NCBI GenBank assembly: GCA_035524595.1 | Contig: DATKOP010000026.1 | Location: 1 to 20,045 of the forward strand | Direction: 5' to 3' | Length of the DNA: 20,045 nt | From: CAIKZZ01 sp035524595 | GTDB taxonomy: Bacteria; Pseudomonadota; Gammaproteobacteria; Steroidobacterales; Steroidobacteraceae | Shown here: positions 7,721 to 14,313 of the stretch, in pieces | How positions within the stretch are numbered: the stretch's first letter is position 1 | How the letters are laid out: each line of letters begins with the position of its first letter | The notes under the pieces: generated by a model | Told to the model about the DNA's origin: nothing | Databases searched by the model: none | Seen by the model: only the letters and a program-made list of their open reading frames with translations | Translations under genes and position numbers: made by a program

Positions 7721-8365
7721 CTAGGCCCCGAACACGTCGTGGATGCGCACCGGCCCCCGCCCACGGCTCTTCAGCACCCACAGGTCGAGGCCCGCCGGCG
7801 TCGGCTCGAGCGCGAGCCTGAGGCTCGCGGGCGAAGCGCCCGCGCGGCGGCGCGCGGGCCTGAGCAGCACGGCCAGCGTGCGACCGGCCTCGGCGGCGAG
7901 CTTCAGGCGCCTGAGCCAGCGGTCGTCCGCGGCGTCGAGCCAGGCGAGCACCGCGGCGCAGCTGCCCGAGCGCAGCGCCTGCTCGACGGCCCAGAGCCGG
8001 TCCGGGGTCTTCTCGGCGCTGACCAGCAGCAGGCGGTCCGGGCAGATGCCGCTCTGCGCCAGCGCCGGCGGGTACGGCGCGTGCGGCGGCGCGATCCAGG
8101 CGAGCCAGCGCCGCCCGGCGCCGAGGGGCTCCGCGGCCAGCGCGCCGAGCGCGGGCAGCAGCAGCGACAGCTCCCCGGCGCCGGCCTCGGGCAGCAACAG
8201 CTCGATCAGCGTGCCGAGCGGCCAGCCGCGGCCCGGCAGCTGCGCATCGAGCTTCGGCCAGCCGGTCGCGAGGTGTGGCCGGTCCCCGGCAGCCGGGGCT
8301 TCAGCCGCGCCGCGCGCCCGCCAGAGCGTCGCGTTCGCGAGCAGCGCATCGAGTGACCCGTTCAT
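7721..8365 (-). CDS. imuA: ImuA, translesion synthesis-associated RecA/SulA-like protein
   Basis: The protein has 214 residues, beginning MNGSLDALLANATLWRARG and continuing HLATGWPKLDAQLPGRGWPLGTLIELL. That is the typical ImuA N-terminus, where the RecA-like P-loop position (GRGWPLGTLIE) lacks the GK[ST] needed for canonical ATP binding. RRWLAWIAPPHAPYPPALAQSGI and RLLLVSAEKTPDRLWAVEQALRSG match the family's central strands, and the tail is SRGRGPVRIHDVFGA. ImuA is an accessory subunit of the ImuA-ImuB-DnaE2 mutasome. The gene sits 39 bases after lexA with no separate LexA box or promoter visible in the gap, and 11 bases before imuB, so it should be transcribed from the lexA promoter. No strong Shine-Dalgarno is seen before its ATG. 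Confidence 0.9.
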   Translation of the reverse strand: MNGSLDALLANATLWRARGAAEAPAAGDRPHLATGWPKLDAQLPGRGWPLGTLIELLLPEAGAGELSLLLPALGALAAEPLGAGRRWLAWIAPPHAPYPPALAQSGICPDRLLLVSAEKTPDRLWAVEQALRSGSCAAVLAWLDAADDRWLRRLKLAAEAGRTLAVLLRPARRRAGASPASLRLALEPTPAGLDLWVLKSRGRGPVRIHDVFGA

Positions 8366-8404
8366 CTGTGTGGCTGCCCGTCGACACTGCGGAAACGATA
8401 GGCG

Positions 8405-9031
8405 CTACTGCAGGAACTCGGTCCTGTTGCCGCGGCGCAGGACGCCGACGACGACGCCCTCGATCAGCACCGACTGCTCCTTGAGGTCCACGCGGATCGG
8501 CTCGAAGTCGGCGTTCTCGGGCAGCAGCCACACCACCGAGCCTTCCTGGCGGTAGCGCTTCACGGTCACCTCGTTCTCGAGGCGCGCGACGACGATCTGC
8601 CGGTTGCGGACCTCGGGCGTGCGGTGCACGGCGACCAGGTCGCCGTCCATGATGCCGATGTTCTTCATCGACATGCCCTGCACCTTGAGCAGGTAGTGCG
8701 GGCGCGGGTTGAAGAGCTTCGGGTCCACCTGGAAACGCCCCTCGATGTGCTCCTCGGCGAGGATCGGGCGGCCGGCAGCCACCCGGCCGATCAGCGGCAG
8801 GCCGAGCTGGTCGCGCAGCACGTCCTTGAGCTGGATGCCGCGCGAGGCCCCCGGCACGAGGTCGATGACGCCCTTGCGCTTCAGGGTCTTCAGGTGCTCC
8901 TCGGCGGCGTTCGCCGACTTGAAGCCGAGTGCGGCGGCGATTTCCGCGCGGGTCGGCGGCATGCCGGACTCCTCCACCTGCTCGCGGATGAAGTCGAGGA
9001 TCTGGCGCTGGCGGGGAGTCAGGTCGGTCAT
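8405..9031 (-). CDS. lexA: LexA, SOS repressor and self-cleaving protease
   Basis: The protein has 208 residues, close to E. coli LexA (202). The N-terminal winged helix is clear: LTPRQRQILDFIREQVEESG, then PPTRAEIAAALGFKSANAAE as recognition region. The self-cleavage site is Ala86-Gly87 in RVAAGRPI. The protease dyad is Ser121 (VQGMSM) and Lys158 (NEVTVKRY). It represses SOS genes and is cleaved when RecA filaments form on damaged DNA. It is the first gene of lexA-imuA-imuB-dnaE2 and has a perfect-armed LexA box just before its start, so it is autoregulated. The box is the E. coli-type palindrome rather than the GTAC-containing type described for pseudomonad LexA2, so this looks like the standard repressor. 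Whether a second lexA exists elsewhere cannot be seen. Confidence 0.97.
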   Translation of the reverse strand: MTDLTPRQRQILDFIREQVEESGMPPTRAEIAAALGFKSANAAEEHLKTLKRKGVIDLVPGASRGIQLKDVLRDQLGLPLIGRVAAGRPILAEEHIEGRFQVDPKLFNPRPHYLLKVQGMSMKNIGIMDGDLVAVHRTPEVRNRQIVVARLENEVTVKRYRQEGSVVWLLPENADFEPIRVDLKEQSVLIEGVVVGVLRRGNRTEFLQ

Positions 9032-9034
9032 GCA

Positions 9035-9091
9035 TCACCTGTATGGGCATACAGCGAGCTGTGATTATATCCAGTCCGGGGGTTCTGGCAA
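9035..9091 (-). promoter_or_regulatory. Sigma70-type promoter and ribosome site of lexA-imuA-imuB-dnaE2
   Basis: On the minus strand the -35 is TTGCCA (9091-9086), the spacer is 16 bases and the -10 is TATAAT (9069-9064). This predicts a start near 9057 and a leader of about 26 bases. AGGTGA (9040-9035) is the likely Shine-Dalgarno and shares its first bases with the LexA box. Confidence 0.85.
9039..9054 (-). promoter_or_regulatory. LexA box (SOS operator)
   Basis: CTGTATGGGCATACAG is a 16-base CTG-N10-CAG palindrome with identical six-base arms (CTGTAT/ATACAG). It matches the gammaproteobacterial SOS box. It lies just downstream of the predicted transcription start, so bound LexA would block initiation. 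It is the only such box I found in the window and should control the whole lexA-imuA-imuB-dnaE2 operon. Confidence 0.93.
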
Positions 9092-9495
9092 CTCCGCCTG
9101 CAGCCGGCCTCTCCCCGCCCGCGGCGACGGCGGGTCGTGCCGACCGCACGCGCCCCGTCCGCCCGCGCCCGCCTCGCCTCGCGACCGCCCGCCGCGCACG
9201 CGCAGCGCGCCGCGCGCATCGCAGCACCTGTGCGCGCCACCCGCACGCGCGCACCACGGCGCATCGCACCGCAGTCCGATGCGAAACGACCATCGCGTTC
9301 AGCGTGCATTCAGCCGCCGCGCGGTCCCATCCGTATCCGGGTGCAATCGCACTGTCGGGAAAACGCGACGTCGTAACTATGCGGATGGTACGAGGTAACG
9401 TAATCGGGTAGATTTCGGCGTCGAAGTGGCGCGCGAGCCGCGTCCCCGCCCGGTCGACGATCGGTCGCGGCGTAGTCCTAGTTGTTCGTAAGAAG
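9092..9495. other. Intergenic region between divergent lexA and the OprI-like gene
   Basis: About 400 bases lie upstream of the lexA promoter and before the lipoprotein ribosome site. The part to about 9290 is dense in CG steps; the rest is less GC-rich. Short frames are open on both strands, but none looks like a protein. The promoter of the lipoprotein gene should lie between about 9340 and 9480, where the sequence becomes less GC-rich, but I could not pick a convincing -35/-10 pair. No repeats or RNA gene were recognised. Confidence 0.5.
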
Positions 9496-9502
9496 AAGGG
9501 AG
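9496..9502 (+). promoter_or_regulatory. Ribosome binding site of the OprI-like lipoprotein gene
   Basis: AAGGGAG lies six bases before the ATG at 9509, in a purine-rich run (AAGAAGAAGGGAG). This is a strong Shine-Dalgarno, as expected for a highly expressed lipoprotein, and it fixes the start. Confidence 0.75.
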
Positions 9503-9508
9503 TGATTC

Positions 9509-9820
9509 ATGAAGAAGATGCTCACGGTTGGCGCGGCCGCGCTCTGTGTGATGTTCGCGGCCGGCTGCACGGACCTGAAGCCGATCCAGGCGCAGATCGA
9601 CGACCTGAAGACGCAGGTTGCCAAGCTCGGATCGCAGCAGGACAGCGTCAAGGCGGCGGCTGACAGCGCCGCGCGCGCCGCGCAGGCAGCCCAGACGGCT
9701 GCGCAGCAGGCGCAGAGCAGGGCGGACTCGGCGGCTTCGGCTGCTCAGGCGAGCCAGCAGTGCTGCGACGCGACGAACGAGAAGATCGACCGCATGTTCA
9801 AGAAGTCGGTCTCGAAGTAA
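9509..9820 (+). CDS. OprI/Lpp-type alanine-zipper outer membrane lipoprotein
   Basis: The protein has 103 residues. A lipoprotein signal peptide (MKKMLTVGAAALCVMFAAGC) ends in a lipobox with lipidated Cys20, leaving an 84-residue mature protein. The mature region is heptad-like and alanine-rich (QTAAQQAQSRADSAASAAQ), an alanine zipper expected to form a trimeric coiled coil. The C-terminus NEKIDRMFKKSVSK resembles the end of Pseudomonas OprI (ALRMLEKASRK) and finishes in Lys, the residue that Braun-type lipoproteins use for covalent attachment to peptidoglycan. It should tether the outer membrane to the cell wall. It is longer than Lpp (58) and OprI (about 64) and has an unusual vicinal pair, Cys85-Cys86. 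It is a single-gene unit with its own terminator. Confidence 0.9.
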   Translation: MKKMLTVGAAALCVMFAAGCTDLKPIQAQIDDLKTQVAKLGSQQDSVKAAADSAARAAQAAQTAAQQAQSRADSAASAAQASQQCCDATNEKIDRMFKKSVSK

Positions 9821-9822
9821 CA

Positions 9823-9859
9823 CCTGCCTCGGGCAGGCGCGACCGCTCGCCGGTCGCGC
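9823..9859 (+). other. Two stem-loops in the 3' untranslated region of the lipoprotein mRNA
   Basis: CCTGCC-tcg-GGCAGG (9823-9837) is followed directly by GCGCGACCG-ctcgc-CGGTCGCGC (9837-9859, nine perfect pairs). They share base 9837. With the terminator hairpin at 9868 they make three successive stem-loops immediately after the stop codon. They could protect an abundant mRNA from 3' exonucleases or belong to a 3'-derived small RNA; both are inference. Confidence 0.55.
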
Positions 9860-9867
9860 ATCGTCAC

Positions 9868-9899
9868 GAAGCCGCGGCCCTGCCCGCGGCTTCTTTTTT
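9868..9899 (+). terminator. Rho-independent terminator after the OprI-like lipoprotein gene
   Basis: A ten-base-pair perfect stem (GAAGCCGCGG / CCGCGGCTTC) with a six-base loop is followed by six T residues (9894-9899). This is a textbook intrinsic terminator, 47 bases after the stop codon. Confidence 0.95.
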
Positions 9900-10004
9900 G
9901 ACCGCGGCGCCGCCATCCACGCGGCCCCTCGCCCGCCGCCTCGGCAGCGCGCGCCGGCCGGCGCGGTCCCGAAGCGCGGCCCGACGCGCACGGCGGCGCC
10001 GCGC

Positions 10005-10919
10005 TCAGCGGCAGAGGGCCTCGAGCTCCCGGTAGGGCTTCGGCGGCAGCGGCGGGTACGCGAGCGCGCGCGCCTCCGCCAGCTGCTCGAGCAGCGTGCC
10101 GCCGTAGCGCGAGGCGGCGTCCGGATCGACCGCGAGAGCCGCATCGCGCTCGGCGGCCTCGAGCGTCACGAGCCGAAAGCCCTTGCGCTCGAGGAGCCCG
10201 AGCAGCGGCGGCAGGATGCGGCTCGTGAACGCGCCGAGGTGCAGGAGCAGCACGTGGCTGATCGGCCGCCCGTAGAGCGCGAGCGCGAGCTTGCGGCCGC
10301 CGTCGATATAGGCCGCCGCGATCGCGAGGTAGCCGGTCTCGAGCCGCGCCATCGCGCCCTGGTCGCCGCGCTCGACGCAGCGCGCGTAGGCGCCGTTCCA
10401 GAGGTAGTCCTCCCAGTCGAGCGTGACCTGGGCGATGCGGTAGCCGCGCGCCGCGAGCGCCGTGCGCACCGCGCGCCGCTTCTCGAGCGTGTCGCCCTCG
10501 CGCAGGTACGGGTAGCGCAGCCAGTGCCAGCGGCCGGCGGGGTCCAGGCGCTCGAGCACCGGCTCGTTGCGCCACACGTCGTCGAGGAACGCGGCCGCGG
10601 TCGCCGCGTTGAGGTCGGTGTGCGCGTAGCTGTGGTTGCCGAGGCGCTCGCCGCCCGCCGCCCACAGCCGCAGCGCCTGCGCGCCGTCGGCATTGTCCTC
10701 GAGCTTCGCGCCGTTGACGAAGCCGTAGACCGGCGGCGCGCGGTGCGCGTGCAGGATCGCGAGCGCGTCCCGCACGATGCGCGCGCGCGTCGTCGCGGGC
10801 GGCAGCGGGCCGTTGAGCGGCAGGTCGTCGAAGGTGATCGCGAGGTCCTCGGCCCGGGCCCGCGCGGCGCCGAGCGCGACGAGCGCGACGAGCGCGGCGA
10901 GCGCGATCGGCCGCTGCAT
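10005..10919 (-). CDS. Exported polysaccharide deacetylase (NodB-type, carbohydrate esterase 4)
   Basis: The protein has 304 residues. A signal peptide (MQRPIALAALVALVALGAARARA) predicts periplasmic export. NodB motif 1 is ITFDDLP (D31, D32), with the catalytic-base and metal aspartates. Motif 2 is GNHSYAHTDLN with the H-x3-H zinc ligands (H96, H100). Motif 3 is RYPYLREGD (135-143). The enzyme should remove acetyl groups from N-acetylglucosamine-type sugars; peptidoglycan or an exopolysaccharide are possible substrates and the sequence does not decide. It starts 35 bases after the stop of the L,D-transpeptidase gene on the same strand, which suggests an operon and makes a cell-wall role likely. 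The frame stays open far upstream, but the ATG at 10919 gives a correct signal peptide. Confidence 0.87.
   Translation of the reverse strand: MQRPIALAALVALVALGAARARAEDLAITFDDLPLNGPLPPATTRARIVRDALAILHAHRAPPVYGFVNGAKLEDNADGAQALRLWAAGGERLGNHSYAHTDLNAATAAAFLDDVWRNEPVLERLDPAGRWHWLRYPYLREGDTLEKRRAVRTALAARGYRIAQVTLDWEDYLWNGAYARCVERGDQGAMARLETGYLAIAAAYIDGGRKLALALYGRPISHVLLLHLGAFTSRILPPLLGLLERKGFRLVTLEAAERDAALAVDPDAASRYGGTLLEQLAEARALAYPPLPPKPYRELEALCR
10871..10906 (-). repeat. Four 9-base tandem repeats inside a signal-peptide coding region
   Basis: Plus-strand units CGAGCGCGA, CGAGCGCGA, CGAGCGCGG and CGAGCGCGA follow one another without gaps. They encode the hydrophobic core (ALA/ALV units) of the deacetylase signal peptide in frame. 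Confidence 0.8.
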
Positions 10920-10954
10920 GCGCGCGCGTTTCCCCGGCTTCGGTCGCTGCGCGC

Positions 10955-11944
10955 TCAGCGCGCCGCCGCGGTCGCCTGCGGCGGCGGCAGGGCCTCCTCG
11001 GCCACCGCGACCGGGATGCCCTGCGACAGCTCGAAGGCGGCCTCGGCGCGCGTCCAGAGCACCGGCCCCGCGGCGCGCTGGCGGACCGCGGCCGTGACGA
11101 GGCGCGCGAGCGAGCTGCGATCCGGCGCGACCACGGCGCTCGAGGTGGCCTCGAGCGGCGGGTGCACCTCGACCCACAGCCGGCCGTCGCTCCAGCCGAC
11201 CTTCTGCGGCTGGTTCACGATCCGCACCGGCGTGTCGACCGCCACCATCTTGTAGAGCTCCTCGATGTGCTCCGGATAGAGCCGCATGCAGCCGTGCGTG
11301 ACCTGCATGCCGACGCCGGCGGGCTTGTTGGTGCCGTGGATCAGGTAGGCGCCACCCGGGATCGCGAGCCGCATCGCGAACTGGCCGAGCGGGTTGTCCG
11401 GGCCCGCCGGGATCACCTTCGGCAGGATGTCGCCGTGCGCCGCGTGCTCCTGGCGCACCGACTCGGGCGGATACCAGGGCGGATCCTTGATCTTGGCGGC
11501 GATGCGCGTGACGCCGAGCGGCGTCGACCAGTCCATCTTGCCGACGCTCACCGGGTAGGTGACGACGACCCGCGACTCGCCCGGCTTCGCGGCCGGGAAG
11601 TAGTAGAGCCGGTGCTCCGGCAGGTTGATGACGATGCCCTCGCGGGGCGCATCCGGCAGCACGCGCCGCAGCGGCAGGCGCACCACGGTGCCCTCGCCCG
11701 GCAGCCACGGATCGACGCCGGGGTTCGCGTTGACGACCTCCTCGTAGCCGAGGCCGTAGCGGCGCGCGAGGTCGATCAGCGTGTCCTCGGCGGTGGCCGC
11801 GACCACCGCGTACTCGCCGACCAGGTCGCCCTCGGCCGGCAGCGGCAGCGTCGCCGCGGCCGCGGCGGCCGTGACGAGGCCAAGCGCCGCCAGGGCCGCC
11901 GCCGCGAGCGCGCCTCGGTACCGTTTGTTGCGATTTAGAGACAT
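10955..11944 (-). CDS. L,D-transpeptidase (YkuD domain) with LysM domain, ErfK/YbiS/YcfS type
   Basis: The protein has 329 residues from the ATG at 11944. A signal peptide (GALAAAALAALGLVTAAAAA) is followed by a LysM-like peptidoglycan-binding domain (about 42-92: GEYAVVAATAEDTLIDLARRYGLG, VVNANPGVDPW). The YkuD domain spans about 103-245 (GIVINLPEHRLYYFP to IHGTNKPAGVG) and has the catalytic HGC motif THGCMR (H217, C219, R221). The domain order is that of the E. coli enzymes that attach Braun lipoprotein to peptidoglycan, so this is a candidate for anchoring the nearby OprI-like lipoprotein; forming 3-3 cross-links is the alternative. In-frame ATGs also occur at 11968 and 11977; 11944 was preferred because the basic n-region (MSLNRNKRYR) then precedes the hydrophobic core. 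It is followed by the deacetylase gene. Confidence 0.92.
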   Translation of the reverse strand: MSLNRNKRYRGALAAAALAALGLVTAAAAAATLPLPAEGDLVGEYAVVAATAEDTLIDLARRYGLGYEEVVNANPGVDPWLPGEGTVVRLPLRRVLPDAPREGIVINLPEHRLYYFPAAKPGESRVVVTYPVSVGKMDWSTPLGVTRIAAKIKDPPWYPPESVRQEHAAHGDILPKVIPAGPDNPLGQFAMRLAIPGGAYLIHGTNKPAGVGMQVTHGCMRLYPEHIEELYKMVAVDTPVRIVNQPQKVGWSDGRLWVEVHPPLEATSSAVVAPDRSSLARLVTAAVRQRAAGPVLWTRAEAAFELSQGIPVAVAEEALPPPQATAAAR

Positions 11945-11989
11945 TCCGTTGCCATCAAACTGTGACATTGAGCACATTTCGGCGTAACG

Positions 11990-12018
11990 TTCATAACCTA
12001 TTCTGCGCGCACGATAAA
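11990..12018 (-). promoter_or_regulatory. Possible promoter of the L,D-transpeptidase operon
   Basis: On the minus strand TTTATC (12018-12013), a 17-base spacer and TATGAA (11995-11990) form a weak sigma70-like pair in a locally AT-richer stretch, about 45 bases before the chosen start. The match is poor (about 3/6 and 4/6), so this is tentative. The same 99-base gap must also hold the promoter of the divergent small gene. Confidence 0.3.
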
Positions 12019-12043
12019 GATCTGATCGACGGGGGTAACGCGC

Positions 12044-12274
12044 ATGGATCGCCCGGTCTCGACCCCGGTGGCTTTGGCCCCGGGTGTCGACAACGTGTCG
12101 TCGTCGGGCTGGGATGCCCACACGGTCTGGCAGGAACGCGTCCGCAATCCGCACCTCGGTGCCGGGCGCGCGGCGGGTTCGCCGCGGATCCGGCTCGAAG
12201 ACCATTCCGCCGGCTGGGACCCGCTCGAGACCTGGCGCCTGCGCGTGCAGCGCCCGCGCAAGAAGCCCGCCTGA
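12044..12274 (+). CDS. Small uncharacterised protein with a duplicated GWD...W..RV..P motif
   Basis: This 76-residue protein is not one I recognise. It contains two copies of a 15-residue unit, GWDAHTVWQERVRNP (22-36) and GWDPLETWRLRVQRP (57-71), exactly 35 residues apart and identical at G, W, D, W, R, V and P. The tail is basic (RPRKKPA). There is no signal peptide or membrane segment, so it should be cytoplasmic. Support for a real gene: an ATG preceded by a G-rich run (GGGGG, 11 bases before the start), GC-rich third positions throughout, the protein-level duplication, and its fit between divergent ldt and convergent fabH with only 12 bases to the fabH stop. The repeated Trp/Arg pattern could bind a nucleic acid or a protein partner, but that is guesswork. 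Confidence 0.62.
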   Translation: MDRPVSTPVALAPGVDNVSSSGWDAHTVWQERVRNPHLGAGRAAGSPRIRLEDHSAGWDPLETWRLRVQRPRKKPA

Positions 12275-12286
12275 GCGCGGCGCTCG

Positions 12287-13255
12287 TCAGTAGCGGACGA
12301 GCGCCGAACCCCACGTAAATCCGCCGCCGAAGGTCTCGAGCAGCAGCGTCTGGCCGCGCTTGATGCGGCCGTCGCGCACCGCGGTGTCGAGCGCGAGCGG
12401 GATCGAGGCCGCGGAGGTGTTGCCGTGGTCCTGCACCGTCACCACCACCTGCTCCATCGGCAGCGCGAGCTTCCTGGCGGCCGCCTGGATGATGCGCAGG
12501 TTCGCCTGGTGCGGGATCAGCCAGTCGATCTGCGAGCGGTCGACGCCGGCCTTCTCGAGCGTCTGGTCGACGAGCCGCGACAGCGTGTTGACCGCGACCT
12601 TGAAGACCTCGTTGCCCTTCATCTGGATCGCCGCCGGCGCGCCGGCGCGCAGCTTGTCGAAGCCGCTCGAGACGCCGTACGGGTAGCCGAGCAGGTCCTT
12701 GTACTGGCCGTCGGCCGAGACGATGGTGGTCAGGATGCCGGGTTCCTCGGAGGGCTTCAGGATCACGGCGCCGGCGCCGTCGCCGAACAGCACGCAGGTG
12801 CCGCGGTCGTTCCAGTCGACGATCCGCGTCAGGCACTCCGAGCCGATCACGAGCGCGCACTTGGCCTCGCCGAGGCGCACGTACTTGTCGGCAATCGAGA
12901 GCACGTAGACGAAGCCGCTGCAGGCGGTCTCGACGCTGAACGCGGCGGTGTCGTGGATGCCGAGGTTCGCCTGCACCAGCGTCGCGACGTTCGGGAACAC
13001 GAAGTCCGGGGTGGTGGTGCCGATCGCGATGAAGTCGATGTCGCCGGGGCCGACGCCGGCCATCTCCATCGCGCGGCGCGCGGCCTCGGTGGCCATCGAC
13101 GAGGTGGTCTCCTCGGGCGCCGAGATGTGCCGGCGCGAGATGCCGGTGCGCGAGCGGATCCACTCGTCGGTCGTGTCGACCATCTTCTCGAGTTCGGCGT
13201 TGGTCAGGACCCTGGCGGGCAGGTAGCGCCCGGTCCCGGCGATGCGTGAATACAT
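12287..13255 (-). CDS. fabH: Beta-ketoacyl-ACP synthase III (FabH)
   Basis: The protein has 322 residues, the usual FabH length. It starts fatty-acid synthesis by condensing acetyl-CoA with malonyl-ACP in the cytoplasm. The catalytic triad is complete: Cys112 (VETACSGFVYVL), His249 (WLIPHQANLRII) and Asn279 (HGNTSAASIPLAL). The N-terminal VDTTDEWIRSRTGI and C-terminal LLLETFGGGFTWGSALVRY are family hallmarks. The ATG at 13255 is one base after the plsX stop, and AGGCGG inside the end of plsX serves as ribosome site, so translation is coupled to plsX. It is the last gene of yceD-rpmF-plsX-fabH; the fabD-fabG-acpP genes that usually follow in gammaproteobacteria are absent. No terminator is visible in the 12 bases before the convergent small gene. 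Confidence 0.98.
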   Translation of the reverse strand: MYSRIAGTGRYLPARVLTNAELEKMVDTTDEWIRSRTGISRRHISAPEETTSSMATEAARRAMEMAGVGPGDIDFIAIGTTTPDFVFPNVATLVQANLGIHDTAAFSVETACSGFVYVLSIADKYVRLGEAKCALVIGSECLTRIVDWNDRGTCVLFGDGAGAVILKPSEEPGILTTIVSADGQYKDLLGYPYGVSSGFDKLRAGAPAAIQMKGNEVFKVAVNTLSRLVDQTLEKAGVDRSQIDWLIPHQANLRIIQAAARKLALPMEQVVVTVQDHGNTSAASIPLALDTAVRDGRIKRGQTLLLETFGGGFTWGSALVRY

Positions 13256-13256
13256 G

Positions 13257-14270
13257 TCAGGCCGCCTGTGCTTTGAGTTCTGCGCCGATCTGCGACGGCA
13301 CGCCGTTGCGCGCCTCGACCGCGGCGGTCCGGACCGCGTGGGCGAAGGCCGTGACGTCGGCACCGCCGTGGCTCTTGATGACGACGCCGGCGAGGCCCAC
13401 CATGCTCGCGCCATTGTAGCGCCTCGGATCGAGCCGCTTCCTGATCCCGGCGAGCGCCGGCGCCGCCGCCAGCGCCCCGAGGCGGCGCCACGGGCCGGCG
13501 GTGAACTCGCTGCGGATCGCGCCGCCGATCATCCGCGCCAGCCCTTCCATGGTCTTGAGCGCGACGTTGCCGGTGAAGCCGTCGGTGACCACGACGTCGA
13601 CGGCGCCGGTGAAGGTGTCGTTGCCCTCGACGAAGCCGATGTAGTCGAGGCGCGAGCCGAGCAGGCGCTGGTGCGCGGCCTTGACGATCTCGTGACCCTT
13701 GATGTCCTCGCTGCCGATGTTGAGGAGCCCGACCCGCGGCCGCGGCCGGGACGCGAGGTCGGCGGCGACCACCGCGCCCATGACCGCGAACTGGTAGAGC
13801 TGCTCGGCCGAGGCCGCCGAGTTCGCGCCGAGGTCGAGCATGTAGGTGTGGCCGCCCTCGGCCGGAATCGCGGCGATGATCGCCGGGCGCTCGACGCCCT
13901 CGATCATGCCGAGCACGAAGTGCGCCATCGCCATCAGCGCGCCGGTGTTGCCGGCGCTGACGCAGGCCCGCGCCTCGCCGGCCGCGACCAGGTCGAGCGC
14001 GATCCGCATCGAGGAATCCTTCTTGCGGCGGATCGCCTCGCGCGGCGGCTCGTCCATCGCGACCAGCTGGCTCGCGGCGCGGACCGCGAGCCGGGAGGCG
14101 AGCCTCGCCGGCGGCCGCGCGAGCTCGGCGCCGAGCCGCTCCGGGTCGCCGACCAGCAACAGCTCGAGATCGGGGTCGCTCGCGAGCGCGGCGAGCGCGC
14201 CGGGCACGCAGACCCGCGGACCGAGGTCGCCGCTCATCGCGTCGACGGCAATGCAGACTCGGGACGACAA
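13257..14270 (-). CDS. plsX: Phosphate acyltransferase PlsX
   Basis: The protein has 337 residues. PlsX converts acyl-ACP to acyl-phosphate for phospholipid synthesis. It shows the N-terminal family motif IAVDAMSGDLGP, then EAIRRKKDSSMRIAL, CVSAGNTGALMA, YMLDLGANSAASAEQLYQFA and VVTDGFTGNVALKTMEG, all conserved PlsX segments. The start is TTG at 14270: the only nearby ATG lies inside the conserved VDAM motif, and no in-frame ATG or GTG precedes it closely. No clear Shine-Dalgarno is seen. It lies 43 bases after rpmF and one base before fabH, in the classical rpmF-plsX-fabH operon. Confidence 0.97.
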   Translation of the reverse strand: MSSRVCIAVDAMSGDLGPRVCVPGALAALASDPDLELLLVGDPERLGAELARPPARLASRLAVRAASQLVAMDEPPREAIRRKKDSSMRIALDLVAAGEARACVSAGNTGALMAMAHFVLGMIEGVERPAIIAAIPAEGGHTYMLDLGANSAASAEQLYQFAVMGAVVAADLASRPRPRVGLLNIGSEDIKGHEIVKAAHQRLLGSRLDYIGFVEGNDTFTGAVDVVVTDGFTGNVALKTMEGLARMIGGAIRSEFTAGPWRRLGALAAAPALAGIRKRLDPRRYNGASMVGLAGVVIKSHGGADVTAFAHAVRTAAVEARNGVPSQIGAELKAQAA

Positions 14271-14313
14271 GCGGCGAGCGCGCAGGCGGACGCGGGCGAC
14301 GGCCCGCGGCGGC

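Noticed and set aside
6096..7724. 542-codon plus-strand frame opposite imuB
   Set aside because: Shadow of imuB; no domain seen.
8366..8404. A second SOS box or promoter in front of imuA
   Set aside because: No CTG-N10-CAG palindrome or -35/-10 pair is present in these 39 bases.
9092..9411. Open frames in the lexA-lipoprotein gap
   Set aside because: Arg/Ala-rich composition, overlap with the lexA promoter and no family resemblance.
9618..11255. 545-codon plus-strand frame
   Set aside because: It runs through the lipoprotein terminator and is antisense to the deacetylase and L,D-transpeptidase.
11945..12205. Longer N-terminus for the L,D-transpeptidase
   Set aside because: Upstream codons are antisense to the small plus-strand gene and would bury the signal peptide inside the protein.
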